A stretch of DNA of 64,000 bases from Neisseria chenwenguii (GTDB taxonomy: Bacteria > Pseudomonadota > Gammaproteobacteria > Burkholderiales > Neisseriaceae), in contig NZ_CP022278.1 of NCBI RefSeq assembly GCF_002216145.1, forward strand, positions 806,001 through 870,000, written 5' to 3'. Below, in pieces: positions 27,300 through 36,387 of the stretch (position 1 is its first letter; each line of letters begins with the position of its first letter). The position numbers and the translations under genes are program-made. The notes beneath the pieces are model-generated. The model was given only the letters and a program-made list of their open reading frames with translations. It made no database searches and had not been told where the DNA came from.

Positions 27300-27671
27300 A
27301 TGAAAATTAAAGAATTTGCCGCCCAAACAGGCTTATCCCCCGCCACCCTGCGCTTCTACGAAAAAGAAGGCTTGCTGCTGCCCCAACGCGATGCCAACGG
27401 CTACCGCGCATACAGCGAGCAAGACATAGACTGGGCGTTGTGCATCCTGCGCCTGAAACAAATGGGCGTACCGCTCACTCAAATGAAAACCTACGCACAC
27501 CTGAAACATCAAGGCAATGCCACTGTCTCCCAGCGTTACGCGCTGCTGCAAGCCCACCGCGAAGCCCTAACCGCGCAACAGCAGGAACTCGCCGCCTACC
27601 AATATTATTTGGAACAGAAACTCGCGGTGTATCGCGCATTTTTGGAAGAGGGAGGCGAAGCGGCTGTCTGA
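27300..27671 (+). CDS. MerR family transcriptional regulator
   Basis: 123 residues. The winged helix begins MKIKEFAAQTGLSPATLRFYEKEGLL with the classic RFYE motif, the wing is RDANGYRAYSEQDI, and a coiled-coil dimerisation helix (residues 75-115) follows. The C-terminus has no cysteine cluster for metal sensing, so an organic or redox signal is more likely. It has a weak ribosome site. Confidence 0.88.
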   Translation: MKIKEFAAQTGLSPATLRFYEKEGLLLPQRDANGYRAYSEQDIDWALCILRLKQMGVPLTQMKTYAHLKHQGNATVSQRYALLQAHREALTAQQQELAAYQYYLEQKLAVYRAFLEEGGEAAV

Positions 27672-27680
27672 AAAACACCG

Positions 27681-27715
27681 ATGCCGTCTGAAAGTTTTTA
27701 ATTTTCAGACGGCAT
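27681..27715. terminator. AT-DUS terminator after merR-type gene
   Basis: ATGCCGTCTGAAA and TTTCAGACGGCAT. It also lies 18 bases beyond a reverse-strand stop codon (27734-27736) that may end a gene remnant. Confidence 0.7.
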
Positions 27716-27733
27716 TCCCATTTCCAAATCATC

Positions 27734-27836
27734 TTAAACCGCTTGGCTCTTACGCACTTTTGCACTGCGAACCATGCCGTCAAGCCATTCTTGATGACCG
27801 TCAATCATCGGATGTGGCACGGTTTTCGATAGTTTT
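27734..27836 (-). pseudogene. Possible 3' remnant of an unknown gene
   Basis: Reverse-strand codons reading KTVPHPMIDGHQEWLDGM and RSAKVRKSQAV end in TAA just before a terminator hairpin. No good start or ribosome site exists and the sequence further upstream is AT-rich. The rest of the 368-base spacer 27672-28039 shows only a half dRS3 near 27910 and a DUS hairpin. Not recognised. Confidence 0.25.
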
Positions 27837-27978
27837 ATTTTTTCTAAAATGTTAATTTTGTAACATTTCGATATTTAAGAAAAATTTATTCAGGATAGAA
27901 GTGCGCGCAGGCGGGAATCCACAGTTAAAAACAGGCAATATCTTGTTTTGAAAAAGTTTCAGCCTTTTACAAAAGTCT

Positions 27979-28018
27979 CAGGCCGTCTGAAAATCCGCTA
28001 TGGTTTTCAGACGGCCTG
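27979..28018 (-). terminator. DUS terminator after fabF
   Basis: CAGGCCGTCTGAAAA and TTTTCAGACGGCCTG, 22 bases beyond the fabF stop. Confidence 0.8.
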
Positions 28019-28039
28019 TTGTCTTTTTACATCAATTAT

Positions 28040-29287
28040 TTAGCCTTCAAACTTTTTGAACACCAGCGTGCCGTTGGTGCCGCCGAAGCCGAAGGAGTTG
28101 GAGATGGCGACGTTGATTTTCATGTCGCGCGCTTCGTTGGCGCAGTAATCGAGATCGCAGCCGCCTTCGGTATCCTGCTCTTGCAGGTTGATGGTGGGCG
28201 GCGATTTTTGGTTGTATACGGCCAAGATGCTGTAAATCGCTTCTACGCCGCCGGCGGCGCCGAGGAGGTGGCCGGTCATGGATTTGGTGGAGTTGACCAC
28301 GGTTTTGTATGCGTGGTCGCCCAATGCGCGTTTCAGGGCTTTGGTTTCGTTGGCGTCGCCCAGCGGGGTGGAGGTGCCGTGGGCGTTGACGTAATCCACG
28401 TCGGCGGCGTTGATGCCGGCGTCTTTCAGGGCACGGGTAACGGATAACGCCGGGCCTTCTTCGTTGGGCGCGGTAATGTGGTAGGCGTCGGAACTCATGC
28501 CGAAACCGGCCAACTCGGCGTAGATGGTGGCGCCGCGTTTTTTGGCGTGTTCGAGCTCTTCCAATACCAAGACGCCCGCGCCTTCGGCGATGACGAAGCC
28601 GTCGCGGCCTTTGTCCCACGGGCGGGAGGCGGCGGCTGGGTCGTCGTTGCGGGTGGAGAGGGCTTTCATGGCGGCGAAACCGCCGACGCTGAGCATGTTG
28701 ATGGTGCCTTCTGCGCCGCCGGCAATCATGATGTCGGCGTCGCCGTATTTGATCAGGCGGGCGGCGTCGCCGATGGCGTGTGCGCCGGTGGTGCAGGCGG
28801 AAACCGTGCCGTAGCTGGGGCCGCGGTAGCCTTTGAGGATGGTAACGTGGCCGGAGATGAGGTTGATCAGCGAGCCGGGAATGAAGAAGGGGTTGATTTT
28901 GCGGGGGCCGCCTTCTTGTACGGCGACGCCGGTGGCTTCGATGCTGGGCATGCCGCCGATGCCTGAGCCGACGATGACGCCAACGCGGTCTTTGTCCAAG
29001 TCGGGAATATCGTCCAAGCCTGCGTCGGCAACGGCCTGCATAGAGGCGGCAATGCCGTAGTGGATGAAGAGGTCCATACGGCGGGCTTCTTTGTTGCTGA
29101 TGTATTGGCCGATGTCGAAATCGCGCACTTCGCCGGCGATGCGGCTGTTGATTTCGGAGGCGTCGAAGCGGGTGATTTTACCGATGCCGCTTTTGCCTGC
29201 AAGAAGGTTGTTCCATGCGGTTGCGACGTCGTTGCCGACGGGCGATACCTGTCCCAAACCTGTGATGACGACTCTTCTCTGACTCAT
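28040..29287 (-). CDS. fabF: 3-oxoacyl-ACP synthase II
   Basis: Condensing enzyme that elongates acyl-ACP with malonyl-ACP. 415 residues. The triad is Cys165 (TVSACTTGAH), His303 (NAHGTSTPLGD) and His340 (KSMTGHLLGAAG). It follows acpP by 177 bases, the usual acpP-fabF pairing, with a DUS inverted repeat in between that may lower fabF expression relative to acpP. Confidence 0.96.
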   Translation of the reverse strand: MSQRRVVITGLGQVSPVGNDVATAWNNLLAGKSGIGKITRFDASEINSRIAGEVRDFDIGQYISNKEARRMDLFIHYGIAASMQAVADAGLDDIPDLDKDRVGVIVGSGIGGMPSIEATGVAVQEGGPRKINPFFIPGSLINLISGHVTILKGYRGPSYGTVSACTTGAHAIGDAARLIKYGDADIMIAGGAEGTINMLSVGGFAAMKALSTRNDDPAAASRPWDKGRDGFVIAEGAGVLVLEELEHAKKRGATIYAELAGFGMSSDAYHITAPNEEGPALSVTRALKDAGINAADVDYVNAHGTSTPLGDANETKALKRALGDHAYKTVVNSTKSMTGHLLGAAGGVEAIYSILAVYNQKSPPTINLQEQDTEGGCDLDYCANEARDMKINVAISNSFGFGGTNGTLVFKKFEG

Positions 29288-29320
29288 GTTGATCTCGCTG
29301 TTGGTTTCCGTTCCGGCGTG

Positions 29321-29364
29321 ATGCCGTCTGAAAACGGCGGTTCGTCCGGTTGTTTCAGACGGCC
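29321..29364 (-). terminator. Mixed AT/AG DUS inverted repeat between acpP and fabF
   Basis: ATGCCGTCTGAAAAC on one side and TTTCAGACGGCCT on the other. A possible attenuator in the acpP-fabF transcript. Confidence 0.5.
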
Positions 29365-29464
29365 TGAAATTAGAGTTTTTCTCTAATTTCTGCCTTCCTT
29401 AAATACGCTAAAAGCCTCTGGTTGCGGGAACGCAGCAGAGGCCGGTGTGTCGTTCGCTACCGTC

Positions 29465-29701
29465 TTAGCCGTTGTGGGCAGCGATGTAGTCGATAGCCAG
29501 TTGTACGGTGGTGATTTTTTCGGCTTCTTCGTCGGGAATTTCGCAACCGAAGGCTTCTTCCAAAGCCATAACCAGCTCAACGGTGTCCAGAGAGTCGGCG
29601 CCCAAATCGTCTTGGAAAGAAGATTCGTTTTTCACTTCGGCTTCGTTTACGCCCAGTTGTTCAGCAACAATTTTCTTAACTTGTTGTTCGATGTTTGACA
29701 T
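29465..29701 (-). CDS. acpP: Acyl carrier protein
   Basis: 78 residues, acidic. The phosphopantetheine attachment serine is Ser37 in [11 protein letters not shown]. It carries growing chains for FabF, FabI, FabH and PlsX, all encoded in this window. It has a strong AAGGAA ribosome site. Confidence 0.97.
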   Translation of the reverse strand: MSNIEQQVKKIVAEQLGVNEAEVKNESSFQDDLGADSLDTVELVMALEEAFGCEIPDEEAEKITTVQLAIDYIAAHNG

Positions 29702-29924
29702 GTCAGTCGTTCCTTATATGCCTTGCGGCGGTTTGATAAAAGAAAAGGGAATCGGCGTTATTTTACCGAATCAGATTGGAGTTTTCCATCTAAAAATGCG
29801 CAATCTGCGCCTTTGGGGGAACTCTTTCTGTTACGGCGCATATTAGCATAGGCTGATTTTATCCTACAAGCGGGTTTTTGTTTTTGTGTTTTATCAAAGT
29901 GTTAACGCGGTTTTCGGGCGTTGC

Positions 29925-29955
29925 GGCCGTCTGAAAAACCGCTCTTTCAGACGGC
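29925..29955 (-). terminator. DUS terminator after prolyl oligopeptidase gene
   Basis: GCCGTCTGAAA and TTTCAGACGGC around a short loop, directly beyond the stop at 29964. The spacer 29702-29924 shows no gene. Confidence 0.65.
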
Positions 29956-29963
29956 ACGGCTGT

Positions 29964-31979
29964 TCAGGCGAGGGTTTCTTTTAAAAACGACAAAACGCAG
30001 GCCAATTCGTCGGCGGCGTCGCGCTGGGTGCCGTTACCGGTATGGCCGCCGCTGTCGGGGGCATGGAGACGGCAGTCGGCGCCGGTCTGCCGCAGTTTGG
30101 CGTAAAACTTCAGCGCGTGGGCGGGGTGGACGCGGTCGTCGCTGAGGCTGGTGGTAATGAGGGCGCGGGGGTAGGTTTGGCCGTCTGAAAGGTTATGGTA
30201 CGGCGAATGCTGCGCCCAATATTCGCGGCAGATTCCGTATTTGAGCGGGTTGCCGTATTCGTCCGTCCAGCTTGCGCCGGCGGAGAGCAGGGGGTAGCGC
30301 AGCATATCGGTGAGCGGCATTTCGCAAACCATTGCGGCGAAACTTTCCGGTTTTTTTGCGAACGCCATGGCGGCGACCAAACCGCCGTTGCTGCCGCCCT
30401 GAATGCCGGTGTGCGCCGCCGAAGTCAGGCCGCGGCGGGCGAGGTCGGCGACGACGGCGAGCAGGTCTTCGGCGCTTTTGTGTTTCGACAAGCCCTGCGC
30501 GGCCTGATGCCAGCGCGGACCGAACTCGCCGCCGCCGCGCACATTCGCCAACACAAACGCGTTACCCGCTTCCAGCCAGTATTTGCCGATGCTGCCCAGA
30601 TAGTGCGGCAGTTCGGGCACGCCGAACCCGCCGTAAACGTACACCAGCGTCGGCGTGTTTGCGTCCGCTTTTTTGCCAACATGGAAATAAGGAATCCGTT
30701 CGCCGTCATCGGAAACGGCCTGATATTGCGCCACTTCGATGCCGTCCGAAACAAACTGCGCACGCTGACGGCGCATGACGGCGAGTTCCATCACGTTCAA
30801 ATCCAGCGCGTAGAGCGTGAGCGGCTCGGTGAAATGGCTGGCGGCAAGGTAAACCACGTCGCCGCCCCACGGCTGGTCGGTCAGCTCAAGCGCGCCTGTC
30901 GGCAGGCGCGGCAGTTCGGCTTCCTGCCAGAGGCCGTCTGAAAAACGCCATGCTTTCAGACGGCCTTCGACGTTGTCCAAAATATGCGCGACCACAAAGC
31001 GTTTGGTCGTTTCCACGCACTCGAGCGCCTGCGTTTCGTCCGGGGCGAACAAAAGCTGCGCCGCGCCGGGTTCGCCCTTATTGAGCTTCACCGCCACCAA
31101 CGCGCCGGCGGGATAACTTTGGTTGGCGCGCTGCCAGTCTTTGCGCAGCGTCAGCAGCAGCCAGCCCGCGAGATAGCCCGCCACGTCGCAATCGGCGGGC
31201 AGCTTGAGCGGTTTGGACTCGAGGTTTTTCGTAATCTGAAGATAGGTCTTGGTGTAAAACCCGTCGGACGCCTCGATCAAATCCACCGGCGAACCCTGCG
31301 GATCGAGATAACGCCACGCGTTGACCATCATGCCGTCTGAAGCGATTTGGTAAACAGGGGTACTTTCTTCAAAACTCTGGCCGCGTTCCACCAGCCAGAC
31401 CTCGCGCGGATAGCCCGATTCGGTGAGCTGGCGCCCGTCCCACGCGGGGCAGACCCAGACGCTGTTTTCATCGCGCCACGAAATATGGTTTTTGCCCGCC
31501 GGAAAATGAAAACCGCCCGCCACCAGCGCGCCCGCCTCCAAATCCATTTCCAGCGTGTAGGCCGTATCGCCGCCCGCACGGCTCAGGGTCAGCAGCGCGC
31601 GGTCGGGCTGTTCGACCAGATGCGACACACCGCCGAGATACACGTCGTCGCCCAGCATTTCGTCGAAATCCGCCACGGAAAACAACACTTTCCACTCGGG
31701 ATAACCGCTGCGGTAAGTCGCCGCCGTGCAGACGCGGTACACGCCTTTGGGGTGTTCCGAATCCTGATGGAAATGGTACATCCGCGCGCGGTGTTCCTGA
31801 CAAAACGGAATCTGCCGCGTATCCTGCATCTGCGCAAGAATGCCGTCTGAAAGGAATTTCGCCGCATCATTTTCCAAAAACCGCGCCTGCGTTTCGGCAT
31901 GGGCGGCAGCGGCGAAATTTTGTGTGTCGGGGGAGTCGAGGTTTTCGAGGAACTGGAACGGGTCGGTTTGGGTTTGCAT
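29964..31979 (-). CDS. Prolyl oligopeptidase family serine peptidase
   Basis: S9A-type peptidase, 671 residues from MQTQTDPFQFLENL. An N-terminal beta-propeller (to about 400) precedes the alpha/beta-hydrolase domain. Nucleophile motif is GIQGGSNGGLVAAM, the aspartate is in SLSDDRVHPAHALKFY and the histidine in DSGGHTGNGT. No signal peptide, so cytoplasmic cleavage of short proline-containing peptides is likely. The start is uncertain: ATGs at 31979 and 31994 both lack a clear ribosome site. A Simonsiella-dialect DUS (32011-32022) lies just upstream. Confidence 0.85.
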   Translation of the reverse strand: MQTQTDPFQFLENLDSPDTQNFAAAAHAETQARFLENDAAKFLSDGILAQMQDTRQIPFCQEHRARMYHFHQDSEHPKGVYRVCTAATYRSGYPEWKVLFSVADFDEMLGDDVYLGGVSHLVEQPDRALLTLSRAGGDTAYTLEMDLEAGALVAGGFHFPAGKNHISWRDENSVWVCPAWDGRQLTESGYPREVWLVERGQSFEESTPVYQIASDGMMVNAWRYLDPQGSPVDLIEASDGFYTKTYLQITKNLESKPLKLPADCDVAGYLAGWLLLTLRKDWQRANQSYPAGALVAVKLNKGEPGAAQLLFAPDETQALECVETTKRFVVAHILDNVEGRLKAWRFSDGLWQEAELPRLPTGALELTDQPWGGDVVYLAASHFTEPLTLYALDLNVMELAVMRRQRAQFVSDGIEVAQYQAVSDDGERIPYFHVGKKADANTPTLVYVYGGFGVPELPHYLGSIGKYWLEAGNAFVLANVRGGGEFGPRWHQAAQGLSKHKSAEDLLAVVADLARRGLTSAAHTGIQGGSNGGLVAAMAFAKKPESFAAMVCEMPLTDMLRYPLLSAGASWTDEYGNPLKYGICREYWAQHSPYHNLSDGQTYPRALITTSLSDDRVHPAHALKFYAKLRQTGADCRLHAPDSGGHTGNGTQRDAADELACVLSFLKETLA

Positions 31980-32065
31980 GGTTGGGTTGTGCATAGCAGT
32001 TTGGCAGATGAGGCTGCCTGAAAAGGTTGGAAACGGGTATTGTAGCGGCAAAGTCCGGCAGTTTC

Positions 32066-32091
32066 AGGCCGTCTGAATTTTCAGACGGCCT
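32066..32091 (-). terminator. DUS terminator after xerC
   Basis: AGGCCGTCTGAA and TTCAGACGGCCT with a 2-base loop, five bases beyond the xerC stop. Confidence 0.8.
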
Positions 32092-32095
32092 TTGT

Positions 32096-32995
32096 TTATC
32101 CCCTCTTCCGCCGCGCGCGCGGATGCGATTCGTCGTAAACCTGCGCCAGATGGTCGAAATCCAGCTTGGTATAAATCTGCGTGGTCGAGAGGTTGCCGTG
32201 CCCCAAAAGTTCCTGCACGGCGCGGATGTCGCGGGACGACTGCAAGACATGGCTGGCGTAGCTGTGGCGCAGCATATGCGGCGAGAGGTGTTGCGCGCTG
32301 CCTTGTTTTACCGCCCATTCCTGCAGGCGTTTCTGGATTTGGCGCGTGCCCAGACGCGTGCCGTTGCGGTTGGTAAAGAGCGCGGCTTCACCCGCGGCGG
32401 CGGCGCGTTGCGGAAGGTAAGCCTTTATCGCGTCTATGCTTTTTGCAACCAACGGCACTTGGCGCTGCTTGTTGCCTTTGCCGGTCACGCTGACCCAGCC
32501 CGCGTCGAGCGAGAGATCGTCCACATCCAAACCATGCACTTCGCTCAGGCGCAAACCGCTGCCGTAGAGCAGCTCGAAAATGGCCGAATCGCGTGCGTCG
32601 AGCGGGGTGTCGGCGGGGGTGCGGTCGAGCATTTGGTTGAGCGGCTCCTGCTGAAGCGCTTTGGGCAGACGTTCGGGCGGCTTGGGGGCTTTGAGGTTGG
32701 CGGTCGGATCGGCGGTCATCAGGTTCTGCCGCACCAGCCAGCCGCAATACTGCCGCCACACGGAAAGTTTGCGCGCGAGGCTGCGTTCGCTCAGGTTTTG
32801 CTGCGACAGCTTTTTGAGGGCGGCGACAAAATCGCTGCGTTTCAAATCCGCGTTTTCAGACGGCCTTTCGGGCAGAATCTGCTCGAGCTGCGCCAAATCG
32901 CGCTGATAGGCCGCAAGCGTGTGCGCCGATTTGCCCTGTTGGCGCAGGGTGTTGAGAAAACGCGGCTGATGGGTAAAAAAATCTTCGGTATTCAT
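32096..32995 (-). CDS. xerC: Tyrosine recombinase XerC
   Basis: 299-residue site-specific recombinase that with XerD resolves chromosome dimers at dif. The core catalytic set is complete: Arg149, Lys173, His240, Arg243, His266 and Tyr275 ([11 protein letters not shown]). The N-terminal SAM-like domain holds a DUS-encoded RPSEN. The ending [19 protein letters not shown] is closer to XerC than XerD. It starts 3 bases after the thioesterase stop, so the two form an operon. Confidence 0.9.
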   Translation of the reverse strand: MNTEDFFTHQPRFLNTLRQQGKSAHTLAAYQRDLAQLEQILPERPSENADLKRSDFVAALKKLSQQNLSERSLARKLSVWRQYCGWLVRQNLMTADPTANLKAPKPPERLPKALQQEPLNQMLDRTPADTPLDARDSAIFELLYGSGLRLSEVHGLDVDDLSLDAGWVSVTGKGNKQRQVPLVAKSIDAIKAYLPQRAAAAGEAALFTNRNGTRLGTRQIQKRLQEWAVKQGSAQHLSPHMLRHSYASHVLQSSRDIRAVQELLGHGNLSTTQIYTKLDFDHLAQVYDESHPRARRKRG

Positions 32996-32998
32996 GTT

Positions 32999-33427
32999 TC
33001 AGACGGCCTCCAGCGCGGTTTTCAGCGTCTCGGGCAGGCGGCAGACCTTTTGCGCGGCATAATCGAAACAGGCCATGCCGGTTTGGACTTCGGCAATCTT
33101 GAGACCGTCTGAAACGCGGACGATGCGGTAAAGCAGGTTAAACCCGCCGCGCCCGATATCCGCCGCGCCCATTTCCACCGCCAAGCAGTCGCCGTGCCGC
33201 ACCTGCGCGTGGTAGCGCACCGCCGCATCCGCCATAATCAGCCCCGCGCCGCCGGCATCGAGTTCGCTCCAGCCGTTTGCCGCCAACCAGCGCACGCGCG
33301 TTTCGTGGCAGAGCCGCAAAACCGCATCGTTGGCGAGATGCCCGCCGTAATTGATGTCGCCGATGGTAACGGGTATTTCGGCGGTAAACAGGATTTTTTC
33401 GGGCGCGGGAACGGTGATGCGGGGCAT
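32999..33427 (-). CDS. Acyl-CoA thioesterase, hotdog fold
   Basis: 142-residue 4HBT-family protein: PVTIGDINYGGHLANDAVLRLCHETRVRWL contains the asparagine/glycine motif and the helix-capping residues of YbgC/FadM-like thioesterases. GLIMADAAVRYHAQVRHGD is the second conserved strand pair. The acyl substrate is not predictable. It is first gene of an operon with xerC, with a TATAAT (33457-33462, reverse strand) upstream. Confidence 0.82.
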   Translation of the reverse strand: MPRITVPAPEKILFTAEIPVTIGDINYGGHLANDAVLRLCHETRVRWLAANGWSELDAGGAGLIMADAAVRYHAQVRHGDCLAVEMGAADIGRGGFNLLYRIVRVSDGLKIAEVQTGMACFDYAAQKVCRLPETLKTALEAV

Positions 33428-33456
33428 GGTCGGGCTTTCGGTTTTCAGACGGCCTT

Positions 33457-33462
33457 ATTATA
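33457..33462 (-). promoter_or_regulatory. -10 box of thioesterase-xerC operon
   Basis: TATAAT on the reverse strand, 30 bases before the ATG, next to a DUS. Confidence 0.45.
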
Positions 33463-33497
33463 GAACGGGTTGGGGCGGGGAAGAAAATGAGGCCACC

Positions 33498-33693
33498 TGA
33501 ATGCTTCGACTTCGCTCAGCACAAGTACTTTGGCTCCGCTCGGCACAAGTGCTTCAACTTTGCTTGGTACGAGCGGTTCGGCAGGTTTATCAACAAGCGT
33601 TTGTTCAAATTCAAACAGCCCTCTCCCGCGGAAGAGGGAACAAATTTGCGGAACTTCAAACTTTTCAGACGGCATTCGAATGTTTGAGGCCGT
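33498..33693. repeat. Dispersed repeat with three 24-base units, copy 2
   Basis: Units begin TCGACTTCGCTCAGCACAAG, TTGGCTCCGCTCGGCACAAG and TCAACTTTGCTTGGTACGAG. They are followed by the shared block GGTTTATCAACAAGCG and an end with inverted DUS. Copy 1 is at 13346-13515; fragments lie near 25305-25325 and 62009-62035. Confidence 0.75.
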
Positions 33694-33985
33694 CTGAAAT
33701 ATTTTACGGTCCAACAGACGCGTTCCTGCTCCGCGGAAGCGGGCTGTTTGCCGTTTTGCAAGCGCTGTAAGAGCGGAGCAGCGGCAAAGCCTGCCCTGCG
33801 ACCGTTTTCCCCGACATATTTTCAGACGGCCTCAAGCATCTGCCCCTCATGCCGTCTAAAAAAATCCGTTTCTCTGCCAAACCGCCGTTGCGTAAAGATT
33901 TGCGCGGTTTCCATCTATGCTACACTTATTTCGTTAACATCAAAAAATAATGTAGCATCATGTAGTCTTTTAACCCGGAAACGAC

Positions 33986-33991
33986 TATAAT
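33986..33991 (+). promoter_or_regulatory. -10 box of fba
   Basis: TATAAT 41 bases before the fba ATG in an AT-rich region. Confidence 0.5.
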
Positions 33992-34031
33992 TCAGCGTAA
34001 ATTTCTATTCCCCCCCATTCAGGAGATTCTT

Positions 34032-35096
34032 ATGGCACTAGTATCCATGCGCCAACTGCTCGACCATGCGGCTGAAAACAGCTACGGCCTGCCCGCCTTC
34101 AACGTCAACAACCTCGAACAAATGCGCGCCATCATGGAAGCCGCCGACCAAGTAAACGCGCCCGTGATTGTGCAGGCCAGCGCGGGCGCGCGCAAGTATG
34201 CGGGTGCGCCGTTTCTGCGCCATCTGATTTTGGCGGCGGTCGAAGAATTTCCGCATATTCCCGTGGTGATGCACCAAGACCACGGCGCATCGCCCGATGT
34301 GTGCCAGCGCTCGATCCAGCTCGGCTTTTCGTCGGTGATGATGGACGGCTCGCTGATGGAAGACGGTAAAACGCCGTCCACCTACGAATACAATGCCGAA
34401 GTCACCCGCCGCGTGGTGCAGTTTTCCCATGCCTGCGGCGTGTCGGTCGAGGGCGAAATCGGCGTGTTGGGCAATCTGGAAACCGGCGAAGCGGGCGAGG
34501 AAGACGGCGTGGGCGCCGCCGGCAAGCTGTCGCACGACCAAATGCTCACCAGCGTGGAAGACGCTGTGCGCTTCGTAAAAGACACCGGCGTGGATGCGCT
34601 GGCCATCGCCGTCGGCACGTCACACGGCGCGTATAAATTTACCCGCCCGCCCACCGGCGACGTTTTGCGCATCGACCGCATCAAGGAAATCCACGAGGCG
34701 CTGCCGAATACGCACATCGTGATGCACGGTTCCAGCTCGGTGCCGCAGGAATGGCTGAAAGTGATCAACGAACACGGCGGCAACATCGGCGAAACCTACG
34801 GCGTGCCCGTGGAAGAAATCGTCGAAGGCATCAAATACGGCGTGCGCAAAGTCAACATCGACACCGACCTGCGCCTCGCCAGCACGGGCGCCATCCGCAA
34901 ATTTATGACGGAAAACCCCGCCGAATTCGACCCGCGCAAATATCTGGCGAAAACCGTCGAAGCGATGAAACAGGTCTGTATCGACCGCTATACGGCGTTC
35001 GGCTGTGAAGGCCAGGCGGCGAAAATCAAACCGGTTTCGCTGGAAAAAATGGCAACGCGCTACGCAAAAGGCGAGTTGGAACAGATTGTGAAGTAA
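34032..35096 (+). CDS. fba: Class II fructose-bisphosphate aldolase
   Basis: Zinc-dependent aldolase of glycolysis and gluconeogenesis, 354 residues. HQDHG at 81-85 holds the catalytic aspartate and zinc histidine; GTSHGAYKF and [12 protein letters not shown] give further metal and phosphate ligands. Strong AGGAGATT ribosome site. Confidence 0.96.
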   Translation: MALVSMRQLLDHAAENSYGLPAFNVNNLEQMRAIMEAADQVNAPVIVQASAGARKYAGAPFLRHLILAAVEEFPHIPVVMHQDHGASPDVCQRSIQLGFSSVMMDGSLMEDGKTPSTYEYNAEVTRRVVQFSHACGVSVEGEIGVLGNLETGEAGEEDGVGAAGKLSHDQMLTSVEDAVRFVKDTGVDALAIAVGTSHGAYKFTRPPTGDVLRIDRIKEIHEALPNTHIVMHGSSSVPQEWLKVINEHGGNIGETYGVPVEEIVEGIKYGVRKVNIDTDLRLASTGAIRKFMTENPAEFDPRKYLAKTVEAMKQVCIDRYTAFGCEGQAAKIKPVSLEKMATRYAKGELEQIVK

Positions 35097-35314
35097 GGAT
35101 TTTTTGGGTAGTAAAGAGGCCGTCTGAAAACTTCGATGCCGCAAACGCAGCCAACCCGCTGTGTACGGCAAACGAATGTTCGGACGGCCTGAAGTTTTAT
35201 TTTGCAGTTTGAACGCCCGATGCGCGTACAATGCCGTCACCGGAAACCGGCAGACGGCGGGCAGACTTTCCAACCGCCCCGCCCTCTTCTGCCGGAAAAC
35301 ACAAAGGAACAACC

Positions 35315-36310
35315 ATGACCCTTCCCTTCCTCGCCATCACCTCGGGCGAACCCGCCGGCATCGGGCCGGACATCTGTTTGGACTTGGCCGCCGCCGGTTT
35401 ACCCTGCCGCGCCGTGGTGTTGGGCGATAAAAACCTGCTGAAAGCACGGGCGCAAATACTGGGGAAAAACATCGTTTTTCAGGATTTCGATCCGCAGAGG
35501 CCGTCTGAAAAAGCGGCGGACGGTGTTTTGGAAGTGTTTCATATTCCGCTGGACGCGCCTTGCGAAGCAGGCCGTCTGAATCCGCAAAACGCGGCTTATG
35601 TCTTGCGGCTTTTGGATACGGCGCACCAAGGCATTTCAGACGGCCTGTTTGCCGCGATGGTTACGGCGCCGCTGCACAAAGGCGTGATTAACGACGGCGC
35701 GGCGGCGCACGGATTTTTCAGCGGCCACACCGAATATCTGGCGGAAAAAAGCGGCACGCCGCAGGTCGTGATGATGCTCGCCGGCGGCGGACTGCGCGTG
35801 GCGCTGGTAACGACGCATCTGCCGTTGAAAGACGTTGCCGCCGCCGTAACGCAGCCGCGGGTCGAATCGGTCGCCCGCATTCTGCACGCGGATTTGCGCG
35901 ACAAATTCGGCATCGCCGCGCCGCGCATTCTGGTCACGGGCTTGAATCCGCACGCGGGCGAGGGCGGACATTTGGGGCACGAAGAAATCGAAGTCATCAT
36001 CCCCGCGCTGGAAAACCTGCACGCCGACGGCATAGACGTGCGCGGCCCGTATCCTGCGGATACCGTCTTCCAACCGTTTATCCTCAAAGACGGCGACGCG
36101 GTTTTGGCGATGTACCACGACCAAGGCTTGCCGACCCTGAAATACGCGGGTTTCGGCAAAGGCGTAAACATCACGCTGGGTCTGCCGTTTATCCGAACCT
36201 CCGTCGATCACGGCACCGCGCTGGATTTGGCGGGCAGCGGACGGGCAGATTCGGGCAGTTTGATTGTGGCGGTGGAAACAGCGTTAGAGATGGCGGGGCA
36301 TGAGGGTTAG
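35315..36310 (+). CDS. pdxA: 4-hydroxythreonine-4-phosphate dehydrogenase
   Basis: NAD-dependent enzyme of the deoxyxylulose branch of pyridoxal phosphate synthesis; dxs in this window makes the co-substrate. 331 residues. ITSGEPAGIGPD opens the protein, metal ligands are in APLHKG (118-123), GHTE (137-140), LNPHAGEGGH and MYHDQGL. The start at 35315 follows AAAGGAACAACC. Three DUS cores lie in its first third. Confidence 0.95.
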   Translation: MTLPFLAITSGEPAGIGPDICLDLAAAGLPCRAVVLGDKNLLKARAQILGKNIVFQDFDPQRPSEKAADGVLEVFHIPLDAPCEAGRLNPQNAAYVLRLLDTAHQGISDGLFAAMVTAPLHKGVINDGAAAHGFFSGHTEYLAEKSGTPQVVMMLAGGGLRVALVTTHLPLKDVAAAVTQPRVESVARILHADLRDKFGIAAPRILVTGLNPHAGEGGHLGHEEIEVIIPALENLHADGIDVRGPYPADTVFQPFILKDGDAVLAMYHDQGLPTLKYAGFGKGVNITLGLPFIRTSVDHGTALDLAGSGRADSGSLIVAVETALEMAGHEG

Positions 36311-36336
36311 CATGTCCCCCGTTATGATGAAAAACC

Positions 36337-36370
36337 AAAAGGCCGTCTGAAACTTTTCAGACGGCCTTTT
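36337..36370. terminator. Bidirectional DUS terminator pdxA / mscL
   Basis: AAAAGGCCGTCTGAAA and TTTCAGACGGCCTTTT with a 2-base loop and a T run. Confidence 0.85.
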
Positions 36371-36387
36371 TTCATATCGAGAACAAA

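Larger units (their letters stand above)
33428..34031. other. Repeat-rich spacer upstream of fba
   Basis: 604 bases, no gene. It contains the larger copy of the dispersed 24-base-unit repeat, several DUS, an AT-rich stretch from about 33900 and the fba promoter. Confidence 0.6.

Noticed and set aside
27840..27980. AT-rich spacer checked for a tRNA or small RNA
   Set aside because: No cloverleaf, no promoter-plus-terminator pair assignable to an RNA gene.
32027..33112. 361-codon open frame opposite xerC and the thioesterase gene
   Set aside because: Shadow of two well-recognised genes; no family sequence of its own.
33445..33714. Open frame with repeated eight-residue units (VEALVPS-like)
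   Set aside because: It is the translation of the dispersed 24-base DNA repeat; no ribosome site, and the frame breaks in the other copy.
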